A stretch of 25,071 bases of DNA from DATFKA01 sp042095835 (GTDB lineage Bacteria; Bacteroidota; Bacteroidia; Chitinophagales; Saprospiraceae). A model generated the notes under the pieces. The model did not search any database. It was not told the DNA's origin and saw nothing but the letters and a program-made list of their open reading frames with translations. Every line of letters starts with the position of its first letter. Within the stretch, counting starts at the first letter, position 1. The position numbers and the translations under genes are program-made. Shown one piece after another: positions 8,348 to 16,080 of the stretch. Where the stretch lies: assembly GCA_042095835.1 (NCBI GenBank), contig JBELML010000092.1, forward strand, positions 1 to 25,071, given 5' to 3'.

Positions 8348-8872
8348 TTGTCTACTTTTGCACTTATATATGGTATTCACCTTGCGTTTGGATTAGTCCA
8401 GGGGTGGAGACATACCTTGAAGAATTACATCGCAGTGAATAACTTCTTATTAGCTATTTCGTCCCTTTACTTTGTTGTGGAGTTAGTAGCTAATCATCTC
8501 AGCAAATGGTCAGAAGGACTATTGTTTGAAGCCTATTTAATGCTTGATCGATTGTATGGTGTTTGGACTTTCCCATATATTCTACTATATATTTTGGCGA
8601 TCCTTCTGCCTGTGCTTTATTGGTTTCGGCGCTGGCGGACGCGACTTCCCTTTATCTTGGTTGTAGCAAGTCTCCTGGTACTTTTCCTAGTGGTAGAATG
8701 GACTTTGATCGATGAGAATATGGTGAATTATAGAAGCATTTGGTCTTTTGGTTGGAAAACAGTAATTCTACCCAAATGGAACTTTGGGCAACATCTTTTT
8801 GCTTTTATTGTTTGGACAGCATTGATTTTTGGCTTTCAAAAATGGAAGCTTTTACCTGAACTGAGAAAATGA
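8348..8872 (+). CDS. Unknown multi-pass membrane protein
   Basis: A 174-residue, strongly hydrophobic protein that I do not recognise. Hydrophobic segments lie at about residues 4-17, 30-50, 74-95, 102-118 and 148-163, giving roughly five helices, with basic loops (RRWRTR near 94-99) suggesting a cytoplasmic face there. The frame is open upstream to 8249 but contains no ATG. The only usable start I find is TTG at 8348, in line with the promoter at 8278-8285; the first helix is then very close to the N-terminus, so the start is uncertain. Its TGA overlaps the ATG of the following GNAT gene (ATGA), so the two are almost certainly translated from one mRNA. The 183-bp gap before it carries only the stem-loop and promoter noted separately. 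Confidence 0.7.
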   Translation: MSTFALIYGIHLAFGLVQGWRHTLKNYIAVNNFLLAISSLYFVVELVANHLSKWSEGLLFEAYLMLDRLYGVWTFPYILLYILAILLPVLYWFRRWRTRLPFILVVASLLVLFLVVEWTLIDENMVNYRSIWSFGWKTVILPKWNFGQHLFAFIVWTALIFGFQKWKLLPELRK

Positions 8873-9399
8873 CCCATTGGCCAGCCTTAGCATCCTTGCG
8901 ATTGGAGACCCAACGCCTTCAGCTGAGGCCTATTACTATAGATGATATTCCGCTGATTTATTTCTTGCGTAGCGACAAGCTTGTCAATCAATACCTGAAA
9001 AGAGATTTGATGATCGATCGAGGTATGGCTAAAATTTTAGTTAAGGATTTTCTGAGACTGTATCAGGAGCAAAAACTCTTGTACTGGGTACTGGATCATC
9101 CGGCGGACCAGCAGTCCATCGGCACTATTTGTCTTTGGAATTTTACTGCTGATCGTTTACAAGCTGAAGTAGGCTACGAAATGGATCCTGCCTATCATGG
9201 ACAAGGCTTAATGGGGGAGGCACTATATTGTGTACTAGACTATGGAAAAGAAGGTTTAGACTTGAACAAAATAGTGGCTTACACCCAGGGGAATAATGCC
9301 TCCTCCATTCGTATGCTAGAGCGCTCAGGGTTCTGCTTTGAACCCGATATACATGATCAAAATAACCAACTCAATAAGGTCTTTTCTATCGATCTTTGA
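8869..9399 (+). CDS. GNAT N-acetyltransferase, RimJ/RimL-like
   Basis: A 176-residue cytoplasmic acetyl-CoA-dependent transferase of the Acetyltransf_3 (RimJ/RimL) type. It opens with LRLETQRLQLRPITIDD, the typical first strand and helix of the family. The acetyl-CoA pyrophosphate-binding loop is at YHGQGLMGEAL (residues 109-119), preceded by the beta-4 strand with VGYEMDP. The later NNASSIRMLERSGF (142-155) is the conserved helix and turn near the acceptor side. Family members acetylate ribosomal-protein N-termini, antibiotics or small amines; the acceptor here cannot be told. It overlaps the upstream membrane-protein gene by 4 nt, a translationally coupled arrangement. It converges on the hydrolase gene, with a hairpin between the two stop codons. 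Confidence 0.9.
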   Translation: MTHWPALASLRLETQRLQLRPITIDDIPLIYFLRSDKLVNQYLKRDLMIDRGMAKILVKDFLRLYQEQKLLYWVLDHPADQQSIGTICLWNFTADRLQAEVGYEMDPAYHGQGLMGEALYCVLDYGKEGLDLNKIVAYTQGNNASSIRMLERSGFCFEPDIHDQNNQLNKVFSIDL

Positions 9400-9406
9400 A
9401 CCGCAG

Positions 9407-9430
9407 TAGGGGCATAGATTTATGCCTCTA
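9407..9430. terminator. Hairpin between convergent genes
   Basis: TAGGGGCATA (9407-9416) and TATGCCTCTA (9421-9430) form a 10-bp stem (one G-U pair) with a GATT loop, placed exactly between the GNAT stop (9399) and the hydrolase stop (9433). It could serve both directions. Neither side has a strong T-run. Confidence 0.6.
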
Positions 9431-9432
9431 GC

Positions 9433-10920
9433 TTATTCAATTTTGAAGATTGGTTTTATTTTGTTTTCTAAACAAATAGGTTTTGGCAGTTGGTTTGGTT
9501 GATTAAAGAAGTCATTCGCGGCTTGCATGGCACAATTATCTCCCCAGTTAGTAGTAAGAGTATGGCCCCAAGTCGGGAAAATGATATGGTGGCTATTGCT
9601 TAAATTTTTTGTCATAGCTTCGGCCCATTTAGCTGGAGTCAAATAATCGTAGCCGCCACTAATGAGTAAAACGGGCAGGTCGCTTATGACCGCTTGATTT
9701 TCTATATCGGCTACTTTTTGTACATTCCAAATGTTACAAATTTGCTCGTCAATAGTGCTAGGTGAAAGCCCAATAACTTCTGGATATTTTGTGGTTTCAT
9801 TAGTGATAATCTCTTGATTATTGAAAGGGGTTTCCTCTGCACACCAAACCGAAAGGCGCATTCCCCGTCCATCCCCTTTACTAGGTTGCTGAAATAATTT
9901 GGACAAGTACAGTTTGACGGAAGTCAGGTCTCCTTTAAGAAGTTTATTGATTTCAAAAGGAACATTCATGAGCTCATTGGTCGAAGCAGAAGTAAAGACA
10001 GTAATTAGGTCACGGCCCTTTAGATAAAAAGTTGCTGGCTGCTGGGTGGTTGGATGCTCCACAGTAACTTTCAAAGGAGATTTAGTCTTGGCTGTTAAAT
10101 AAGTGAGAAAACGCTCCTTAATGTTGGGGTAGGCCATAGCGCAGGCTGGATCGGCTAAACAATCATCGAGTAGTTTTCCTAATTTTTCTAGGAGGTTTTG
10201 TACACTTTCTTCATCATATTGGACCTCAAGGGGTAAAGGGGAGTCCATTACTACACTCCGGATACGTTCAGGATAGTCTCTCATCAATACCTGGGCTATT
10301 TTAGTGCTATAGGAAATGGTTAAGAGATTGTATTGCTCGATTTCTAATATCTTAACTAAATCATTAATATCAGCGGCAATTTCGTTAGTATTATAGCCAT
10401 TAAGATCAATCCCTTTTTTTACCAATCTATCTCGACAAGTCTGCACCGCTTTTTTGAAAAGCGCATCTGTTTTGGCAGGATCAAAGTCTGGAAGATTAGA
10501 TTGATATACGGCCTCTTCCCATTCGGGACAAACCAAATGTGGTTTTGCATAATAGTTTCCACGTTGTTCGATGAGGATAAAGTCTCGGTCATCTAAATAC
10601 TGATAATAATTCATATACTGAGCAGAAGGCATAGTGGTCGAACCTGGGCCACCAACAGTATAAATGATAGGGTCAGGTTTAGGGTTTTTGCCTCTGCTTT
10701 TGAAGATGTAAACTGGTAGCTCAATCATTTTGCTATTAGGGTTTTGCCTGTTTTCAGGCACCTTTAAATAGCCAAAGCTGTAAGTTTGATCCTTCTTAAT
10801 CTTGTGTGTAGTTTTCTTAGTCAGGGAGAAAGTAGGCTTGTAGTTTTGTGCCGAAATAGTAGTGCTTGAATGCAGACTCAAAAAGAGCAAGAGTAAAAAG
10901 TAGAAAATATAATTTTTCAT
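9433..10920 (-). CDS. Secreted alpha/beta hydrolase, S33/TAP-like, altered nucleophile elbow
   Basis: A 495-residue protein with a signal peptide (residues 1-24, ending TISAQ). The ATG at 10920 is chosen because it starts the signal peptide and follows a TAnnTTTG promoter; the open frame upstream to 11028 is discarded. The fold matches the prolyl-aminopeptidase/TAP family: oxyanion segment GGPGS (90-94), EQRG near 118, nucleophile region LLTISYSTKIAQ with Ser203, and a C-terminal TAP-like part with Asp425 in SGGYDYLTP and His453 in WGHTLT. Oddity: the usual G-x-S-Y-G elbow reads T-I-S-Y-S, so both glycines are replaced while the full Ser/Asp/His triad stays. Activity may therefore be changed or lost. 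Several Cys suggest disulfides in an extracytoplasmic protein. The AraC-type regulator gene lies just upstream on the same strand. Likely role: release of short peptides or ester hydrolysis. Confidence 0.87.
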   Translation of the reverse strand: MKNYIFYFLLLLFLSLHSSTTISAQNYKPTFSLTKKTTHKIKKDQTYSFGYLKVPENRQNPNSKMIELPVYIFKSRGKNPKPDPIIYTVGGPGSTTMPSAQYMNYYQYLDDRDFILIEQRGNYYAKPHLVCPEWEEAVYQSNLPDFDPAKTDALFKKAVQTCRDRLVKKGIDLNGYNTNEIAADINDLVKILEIEQYNLLTISYSTKIAQVLMRDYPERIRSVVMDSPLPLEVQYDEESVQNLLEKLGKLLDDCLADPACAMAYPNIKERFLTYLTAKTKSPLKVTVEHPTTQQPATFYLKGRDLITVFTSASTNELMNVPFEINKLLKGDLTSVKLYLSKLFQQPSKGDGRGMRLSVWCAEETPFNNQEIITNETTKYPEVIGLSPSTIDEQICNIWNVQKVADIENQAVISDLPVLLISGGYDYLTPAKWAEAMTKNLSNSHHIIFPTWGHTLTTNWGDNCAMQAANDFFNQPNQLPKPICLENKIKPIFKIE

Positions 10921-10950
10921 AAGCCGGATGCTTGGTTGTTTAATTCGAAG

Positions 10951-10958
10951 CAAACCTA
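10951..10958 (-). promoter_or_regulatory. -7 box of the hydrolase gene
   Basis: On the minus strand TAGGTTTG matches TAnnTTTG exactly. Transcription would start near 10944, about 24 nt before the ATG. A TTTG lies at 10984-10987, inside the palindrome, 25 nt upstream. Confidence 0.5.
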
Positions 10959-10976
10959 GGAATTTAGAGGAGGATA

Positions 10977-11004
10977 AAGGTTTCAAATAGCTAATTGAAA
11001 CCTT
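10977..11004. promoter_or_regulatory. 28-bp near-perfect palindrome, candidate operator
   Basis: Arms AAGGTTTCAA (10977-10986) and TTGAAACCTT (10995-11004) are perfect reverse complements. The eight inner bases continue the symmetry except for one mismatched pair. It covers the presumed -33 zone of the hydrolase promoter, between the AraC-type regulator and the hydrolase. As RNA it could also be a terminator of the regulator transcript, but no T-run follows. Confidence 0.6.
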
Positions 11005-11055
11005 CTTTTGGAAAGGAAGAAGGAGCATTTGGAGAATTGAAACGCCAAATGACAG

Positions 11056-12174
11056 TTATTTCAGTTGATTAGGAGTGATTCCAAGGTGTTTTTTGACTGC
11101 ACGATTAAAAGAAGACTTTGAGTTGAAGCCCGCATCCATCGCTAAACTTAATAGGGTATACCGAGCATTGGAAGGGTCTTGCAATAGGGTCTGTACTTCT
11201 TTGACTCTATATTCATTGATGTAATCATTGAAACGTTTTCCGTAAACTTCGCTGAGACTTTTGGAAATTAAATAGGGCTTGATACCTAAGTGATTAGCCA
11301 GGCTATTTAAAGAAAGATTGGGGTTTTTATACAGCTTTTCTTCCTCCATTGCCAGCTTTAGTTGGGTAGAAATAGACCGAAGTTTTTCTAAGTCTTGGGC
11401 GATACTTGGCTGAGGAGTAGAAATTGTTGGTTCATTTCGCCTGGAAAAACCCTCCAACCCAATCCAATAAGTAAGCCCCGCAATCCCAACGAAAAATGGA
11501 TAATAATAGAATCGCGTAAAGTAATAATAAGAGGATCCAGTAGCTAATTGGTGAATCAGCAAGTCTGCAATCAGGATCAACAGGACAAAGGAGAAATAAA
11601 GCAAAAATGATCGAATGATGCGCTTTACCCATACCAACTTTAGCATCTGTGCTCTAGTTAATCGCGGAGATTTAAATAATTGTAGGGCTCGATAGGTATA
11701 AAGAATGATCAGCATACTTGCGATTACATAAATCGTAGAGTTATTCATCCAAATCACGTATCCATAATATCCCAACCAGGAGAGGCTGTCCCGAGTACCA
11801 TCCCAATACAAGTTTTGGAGTCGCACAAAAACACTAAAACAAACCTGAATCGCTACTGGTATGAAGTGGAGCCAATCTTGCTTCGTAAATTTGAAATTTG
11901 CCTGGGTTTTCGATTTAGCATAAAAATAAATCAAGGCACCGTAGGCCCAGTTCATCTCCACCATAAAGTAATACCAAGTGTCATAATAACCCAAGCCAAA
12001 AAGCCGCATGATCTGCACCAAGAGGCGATAGGAAAGTAGCAATAAAATGATACCCAAAATCCGATTAGAAACCTGATTAGGACTCTTCGATTTAAATAGG
12101 ACGATACCAAAAATAAGGCCCTGCACCAACCCAATCGACAAGATCAGCACAATTAGAACGCTGCTTATTTCCAT
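11056..12174 (-). CDS. AraC-family regulator with seven-helix membrane domain
   Basis: A 372-residue membrane-bound transcription factor. The N-terminal half holds about seven hydrophobic helices (near residues 5-26, 37-57, 69-86, 101-119, 143-163, 188-208 and 222-240). A charged linker (about 243-282) follows, then a C-terminal AraC-type DNA-binding domain with two helix-turn-helix units: NLSLNSLANHLGIKPYLISK (286-305) and TLLSLAMDAGFNSKSSFNRA (340-359), closing with the family pattern HLGITPNQ. Proteins of this layout are common in Bacteroidota and probably sense a membrane or periplasmic signal. The ligand is unknown. It lies upstream of the secreted hydrolase on the same strand with a 28-bp palindrome between them, so control of the hydrolase is a reasonable inference. 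The upstream region is the heptamer array B. Confidence 0.92.
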   Translation of the reverse strand: MEISSVLIVLILSIGLVQGLIFGIVLFKSKSPNQVSNRILGIILLLLSYRLLVQIMRLFGLGYYDTWYYFMVEMNWAYGALIYFYAKSKTQANFKFTKQDWLHFIPVAIQVCFSVFVRLQNLYWDGTRDSLSWLGYYGYVIWMNNSTIYVIASMLIILYTYRALQLFKSPRLTRAQMLKLVWVKRIIRSFLLYFSFVLLILIADLLIHQLATGSSYYYFTRFYYYPFFVGIAGLTYWIGLEGFSRRNEPTISTPQPSIAQDLEKLRSISTQLKLAMEEEKLYKNPNLSLNSLANHLGIKPYLISKSLSEVYGKRFNDYINEYRVKEVQTLLQDPSNARYTLLSLAMDAGFNSKSSFNRAVKKHLGITPNQLK

Positions 12175-12225
12175 AGCAACTATAATGTATTACCTCCGCA
12201 AAAAATTATCTTAGACTTTTTATGT

Positions 12226-12267
12226 GCCAGGTGTCAGGTGCCAAGTGTCAAGTGCTATGTGTCAGGT
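12226..12267 (+). repeat. Six-unit heptamer array B
   Basis: Six consecutive 7-nt units: GCCAGGT, GTCAGGT, GCCAAGT, GTCAAGT, GCTATGT, GTCAGGT. Unit number, period and consensus equal those of the array at 2114-2155. It lies about 50 bp upstream of the AraC-type regulator start. Confidence 0.8.
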
Positions 12268-12280
12268 GCCTAAACTCCAC
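12258..12280 (+). repeat. Dispersed 23-nt element, copy 2
   Basis: The last GTCAGGT unit, GCC and the tail TAAACTCCAC; 22 of 23 bases match 2233-2255. Here the tail follows the six heptamers directly, without the 80-bp interruption of copy 1. Confidence 0.75.
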
Positions 12281-12639
12281 AGTGCTTCTCCGTCTCCCAA
12301 CTCTCCAAGTCCCAGGTCACCAGGTCTCCAAGTCCCCAGTCTCCCTCTCCCACAGTCCCCAGTCCCCCAGGTCTCCCAGTCTTCCGAAGTCTCCCAGTCT
12401 CCCCCTCTCCAAGTCCCCAAGTCACAAAGTCCCCAGGTCTACCCCTCTCCCTGTCTTCTCCAAGTCACAAAGTCTCCCCCTCTTCCAGTCTTCTCCAAGT
12501 CACAAAGTCTCCAAGTCACAAAGTCCCCAGGTCTCTCCCTCTCCCATGTCTCCCAGTCTCCCCCTCTCCCTGTCTCCCTGTCTCCCAGTCCCCAAGTCCC
12601 CAAGTCCCCAAGTCTCCGAAGTCCCCAAGTCCCCAAAAC
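12281..12639. repeat. Degenerate octamer tandem array (AGTCYCCM), C/T-rich on plus strand
   Basis: About 360 bp built from 8-nt words such as AGTCCCCA, AGTCTCCC and AGTCACAA. It is purest at 12561-12636, where TCCCTG-, CCCAG- and CCCAAGT-type units follow one another. Higher-order copies are present: a 25-nt stretch at 12453-12477 recurs exactly at 12488-12512, and a 23-nt stretch at 12418-12440 recurs exactly at 12512-12534. The block begins right after the AsmA stop codon and ends at heptamer array B. On the AsmA transcript strand it reads as repeated GGGGACTT with many GGG/GGGG tracts, which meets the simple G-quadruplex pattern. No conventional gene is supported here. Confidence 0.9.
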
Positions 12640-15600
12640 TCACCCCTCATTCTTCTTTTTCTTCTTCTTAAAAGGATTGAACTTCTCTAATTCTTTCTTT
12701 ACCTTTTCAACTTCGGTCTTTTTCAGTAGGGTGTCTAGGACTTTATTGGCTTCTTTCGTGAGTACGGTATCTACCTTGCCTTTCAGGATAGAATCTACTT
12801 TCGAAGTGGTCTTTTTGGTGATGTCCTCCACCTTCTTATTGACTTCTGCCTTGGCAGAGTCGATGATCGCATTGCCTTTTTCTTCGAGCTTACCAGATTC
12901 TTGGGCTAAGGTAGAATCGGCCTTATCCCCTAATTTTTCCTTAATGATGTCTTTAGCGGTATTGGTCACCACCTCTTCTACCGAACGCTTCCCATCTGCT
13001 CCCATAAACTTGAATCCAAGTTTAGGATTGTTGAGTTGACCTGTGAGGTGAATAATTACTTCGACGGTCTCGGCCTGATTCCAATTGACTCCTAGTTTGG
13101 CCGCCTCTTGTTGTATGGTGTTGAGGCCTGTTCCTAAGGCCGCTCCTATGGCGTTATTTTCTAACTTGGCGCGCGGTATATGAGCATCAATATTATAATC
13201 CATTGGCCCTAAGATGCCATGTTTGCCCGCAATGGTCATTTCGATGTCTTCTATATTCCAGTCAAAAGGTTTGATTTCAACCATACCGTTTTTGATCTCT
13301 AACCAGTTTTTAGAATTTTCGATTGTAATGCTTTTCTTCAATTCTAATATTCTAAGTTTATCCCCGATTTCCTCCAAGAAAGGTAGGTTTTTAATATTAC
13401 CATCCAAAGTTTCAAAGAAGCCTGCAACATTAAGGGTGTTAAGGTCTGGCATCATTCCATTTGTTAAAGTTCCTTCAACACTTAGAGCAGTATTGTAAAC
13501 ACCTTCTATGAATTTACCAATAGGAGCAAGCGCTTTGAAGGTGTTCATTGTTTCAAACGACTTTCTGAAATCGAGCCGATCCAAATTCAAACGCATCCCA
13601 TAACTTGGGGCTGTTTTATCTTCTGTACTGTATAGCCCTTCGAAGCGCAACCGCCCGCCAAGTGTATTTGCACCAATATCTCTCAATTCGACGGTTTCCT
13701 CAGCTACTTTTAGGTTGCCAGAGAAATTATTGATTTCCATATTGGTGTAAATCAACTCTTTTACTTTTGCGACCAATTCTAGATTGAGGTTGTCTGGCAC
13801 AAGTAAGACTCCGTACTCTTTGATGGTTGGTGAGGCCGGAGCAGTTAAAACACTATCCTCAGGTGCCGTCTCAATCATAGTCATGAAAGGATTAAGGTTT
13901 AATCGATCAGAAGTAACCTCAAGATTTCCATATAGTTCTTCACCTTCGAAAACGTAATCCAATACATTAAAAATTTCTCCATAGGCAAATACGTCGCTAT
14001 CTTCTATTTGGGTGCTAGCTTGGCTTAAGGCAAACCGCTCGGGGCTAAAACGACCAATCGCTACCGTATTTTGAAGTTGATAATCGGCATAATCAATTTG
14101 CTTGATCTGAGCATCGACTTTGAAATCGTAGCGATCAAACAAGTCATCTGAGGGCGCTTGGAGAGTGTCTATTTGGCCCGCAGTAGGCTCAGCTTCCTCG
14201 CTGGAAGAGGGGAGCCATTCGTCCACTAAAAAATAATCAGATGTTAAGCGTACTTCTCCTTTCATAGTGGCCTCTGGTGAAAAATAGGCAAGTACATTCT
14301 CTATTTTCGCACTTCCTTTTAAATCACTTTTACCTAATTGGCCTTCAAAAGCAGGAATCTCCACAGATTCAGGCGAAAAACTTGCCTGGATATGATCTAC
14401 TTTGACCACTGGGTAAGCCTCTGATTCATATTCCAAACCCGAAGCCGCTAGGACACCACTCATATCTACCTGCTGGTAGTTTCCTTGGTCAATCTGCGAC
14501 ATACGCGCTTGGGCTTTGAGGTCTGCATCAATGGTGCCTTTTAGGGTTTTTATACCTTCCATTGGAAAAGCCTGTGCTAGTTCTTCCAAGATGAGTTTAC
14601 CTTCTAATTCAGTATCAATATTTGGATCAGAAAGTGGCGTAGCTAAGGCAAATCGCCCCTGAATCGGATTGTTTCCAATGCTTAAATTAAAGGTCGGGAT
14701 ATTGATCTTCATTTGATCCAAATTACTAATTGGACTGATTAAACTGGCTTGTGCATTGATGTTGTCGATGCCTAAAGGTAAGTCAGGATATTGGAGATCT
14801 GCATTGCTTACCTCCAGATCGAAATCTAGTGCTGGCATCAGATTTTTTGCACCATTATAAATCCCTTTTACCGTTCCATTTAATGCAAATTGACCATTGG
14901 CCTTTACCTCTTCATAGCCTTCTAAATAAGCACCAGGAATCATCGAAAGGAGGTTCTTAAATTCGTTTTGAGGGGCACGTACCGCTAGATCAAGTTGGAT
15001 ATCTTCATTGCCAGCCAATTGAATAGCTCCATCGCCAATTAGGCGCAGAGCGTTGACGATAATATCATTATCCTTGAGGGTATAGGTCTTGCTATTTTGG
15101 TCGATATTGAAAATAGCCTCAATTTTGGCCGTCGCTTTTTTAAGGTAAGCAATGCCTCCATAATCGACACTTAATGATTCAACTTCTGTGTCTGTATCGA
15201 GGTCATAAACGGTGGTGGTGAAAGCACCGCTACCTTCATGGTTGATCCCCGAGGCTTCTACAAAAGTGTTTAAAGAGGCGTCATCGTAAACAAATTGACC
15301 ATCTTTGATGGCATAATTTTGGAGGGCCATTACAAAGCCTTCGCTGTCGGTATTGCTGGAGGCGGACTCTTCGGTATCGCTAGCTTTGGCAATATTGTAG
15401 TTGGCAGTCCCATCTTTTAATACTAGAATATGTACATCGGGTTGGTCTAAGTCTATGTTTTTGACTGTCAAGGTATTGCCACTCAAAACAGCATATAAAT
15501 CAACACTGATGGCCAGCTCCTCTGCACTAGCTAAACGCAAGCCCTCAAAACGATCTTTTCCTACGATACTGAAGTCTTCTAGACCCAAAGTCAATTGTGG

Positions 15601-15786
15601 AAAATGGCGAAATACACTTAGAGATACATCGCTAAAGTCAACGGAAGCATTGATAGATTCATTTATCATTGCTTTGGTCTCCTCCACTAGCCGATCCTTA
15701 AAAAAGAATGGAATAGCGGCAAGTGCACCAATGGCCAAAACCACAATGATTCCGAGGACTAATACAATTCTTTTTATCGCTTTCAT
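12640..15786 (-). CDS. AsmA family protein (large, Bacteroidota type)
   Basis: A 1048-residue protein with one N-terminal membrane anchor (residues 5-27), followed by FFKDRLVEETKAMINESINASVDF, the normal AsmA opening. The long middle is repeated beta-strand-rich sequence, as expected for the bridge-like groove of the AsmA/TamB/YhdP superfamily. The region from about 735 to 900 (LDFRKSFETMNTFKALAPIGKFIEG onward) matches the AsmA C-terminal domain. Members are thought to move or organise lipids between inner and outer membrane; this role is inherited from the family. The last 100 residues are Lys/Glu-rich, helical and probably coiled-coil, ending in a run of Lys. It is flanked upstream by a divergent LysE-type gene; its stop abuts the octamer repeat. 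Confidence 0.9.
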   Translation of the reverse strand: MKAIKRIVLVLGIIVVLAIGALAAIPFFFKDRLVEETKAMINESINASVDFSDVSLSVFRHFPQLTLGLEDFSIVGKDRFEGLRLASAEELAISVDLYAVLSGNTLTVKNIDLDQPDVHILVLKDGTANYNIAKASDTEESASSNTDSEGFVMALQNYAIKDGQFVYDDASLNTFVEASGINHEGSGAFTTTVYDLDTDTEVESLSVDYGGIAYLKKATAKIEAIFNIDQNSKTYTLKDNDIIVNALRLIGDGAIQLAGNEDIQLDLAVRAPQNEFKNLLSMIPGAYLEGYEEVKANGQFALNGTVKGIYNGAKNLMPALDFDLEVSNADLQYPDLPLGIDNINAQASLISPISNLDQMKINIPTFNLSIGNNPIQGRFALATPLSDPNIDTELEGKLILEELAQAFPMEGIKTLKGTIDADLKAQARMSQIDQGNYQQVDMSGVLAASGLEYESEAYPVVKVDHIQASFSPESVEIPAFEGQLGKSDLKGSAKIENVLAYFSPEATMKGEVRLTSDYFLVDEWLPSSSEEAEPTAGQIDTLQAPSDDLFDRYDFKVDAQIKQIDYADYQLQNTVAIGRFSPERFALSQASTQIEDSDVFAYGEIFNVLDYVFEGEELYGNLEVTSDRLNLNPFMTMIETAPEDSVLTAPASPTIKEYGVLLVPDNLNLELVAKVKELIYTNMEINNFSGNLKVAEETVELRDIGANTLGGRLRFEGLYSTEDKTAPSYGMRLNLDRLDFRKSFETMNTFKALAPIGKFIEGVYNTALSVEGTLTNGMMPDLNTLNVAGFFETLDGNIKNLPFLEEIGDKLRILELKKSITIENSKNWLEIKNGMVEIKPFDWNIEDIEMTIAGKHGILGPMDYNIDAHIPRAKLENNAIGAALGTGLNTIQQEAAKLGVNWNQAETVEVIIHLTGQLNNPKLGFKFMGADGKRSVEEVVTNTAKDIIKEKLGDKADSTLAQESGKLEEKGNAIIDSAKAEVNKKVEDITKKTTSKVDSILKGKVDTVLTKEANKVLDTLLKKTEVEKVKKELEKFNPFKKKKKKNEG

Positions 15787-15823
15787 AAGCTAATGTTTTT
15801 TGTAAAGGATGCTCCTTTAGCTA

Positions 15824-15852
15824 CAAATACACAACAATTTAGACGAATCAAA
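15824..15852 (-). promoter_or_regulatory. Candidate AsmA gene promoter
   Basis: On the minus strand TTTG (15849-15852), a 17-nt gap and TGTATTTG (15824-15831, 7 of 8 matches to TAnnTTTG). Transcription would start about 31 nt before the ATG at 15786. This and the LysE promoter are the only signals I see in the 294-bp divergent gap 15787-16080. Confidence 0.4.
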
Positions 15853-16001
15853 GCTGCGGTGGTATTTAAATTTTTGTTAATATCTATAAAAAATCAATGT
15901 GATCTTTGGTATAAAAGCGTCTTGCTTTAAGTTTTTATTCATCTCCATATTGGTGTAAAGATGCTTTTCGTTCAGATTCATTCGTCGAAAAGGTAGCCAT
16001 C

Positions 16002-16036
16002 TTGACGGAAAGGGATCGTTCTCCAACTTATCTTTG
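16002..16036 (+). promoter_or_regulatory. Promoter of the LysE-type gene
   Basis: TTG at 16002-16004 and an exact TAnnTTTG box TATCTTTG at 16029-16036, 24 nt apart. Transcription would start near 16043, just before a TTG at 16045. The ATG at 16081 is therefore the likelier start. Confidence 0.5.
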
Positions 16037-16080
16037 TTTGTCGATTGACCCCAAGGCAAACGATTCACCAAAACAAAACG

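Noticed and set aside
8178..8396. 72-codon plus frame before the membrane-protein gene
   Set aside because: It starts inside the stem-loop, spans the promoter box at 8278-8285 and overlaps the better-supported membrane-protein frame.
12281..12639. CRISPR-like array in the octamer block
   Set aside because: The longest exact copies are 23-25 nt but are not evenly spaced and have no unique spacers; they are nested duplications of the octamer.
12222..13039. Open plus-strand frames of 149 and 271 codons, and a minus frame of 65 codons, across the repeat block
   Set aside because: An 8-nt period without stop words keeps every frame open and yields Ser/Pro/Lys-Val periodic peptides. The longer frame continues antisense into the AsmA gene. 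No promoter or conserved protein character.
15877..16071. Minus-strand 64-codon frame in the AsmA/LysE intergenic region
   Set aside because: It overlaps the likely promoter of the LysE-type gene and shows no family character. A 16-nt match to an AsmA coding segment (near 13738) can arise by chance in a window of this size.
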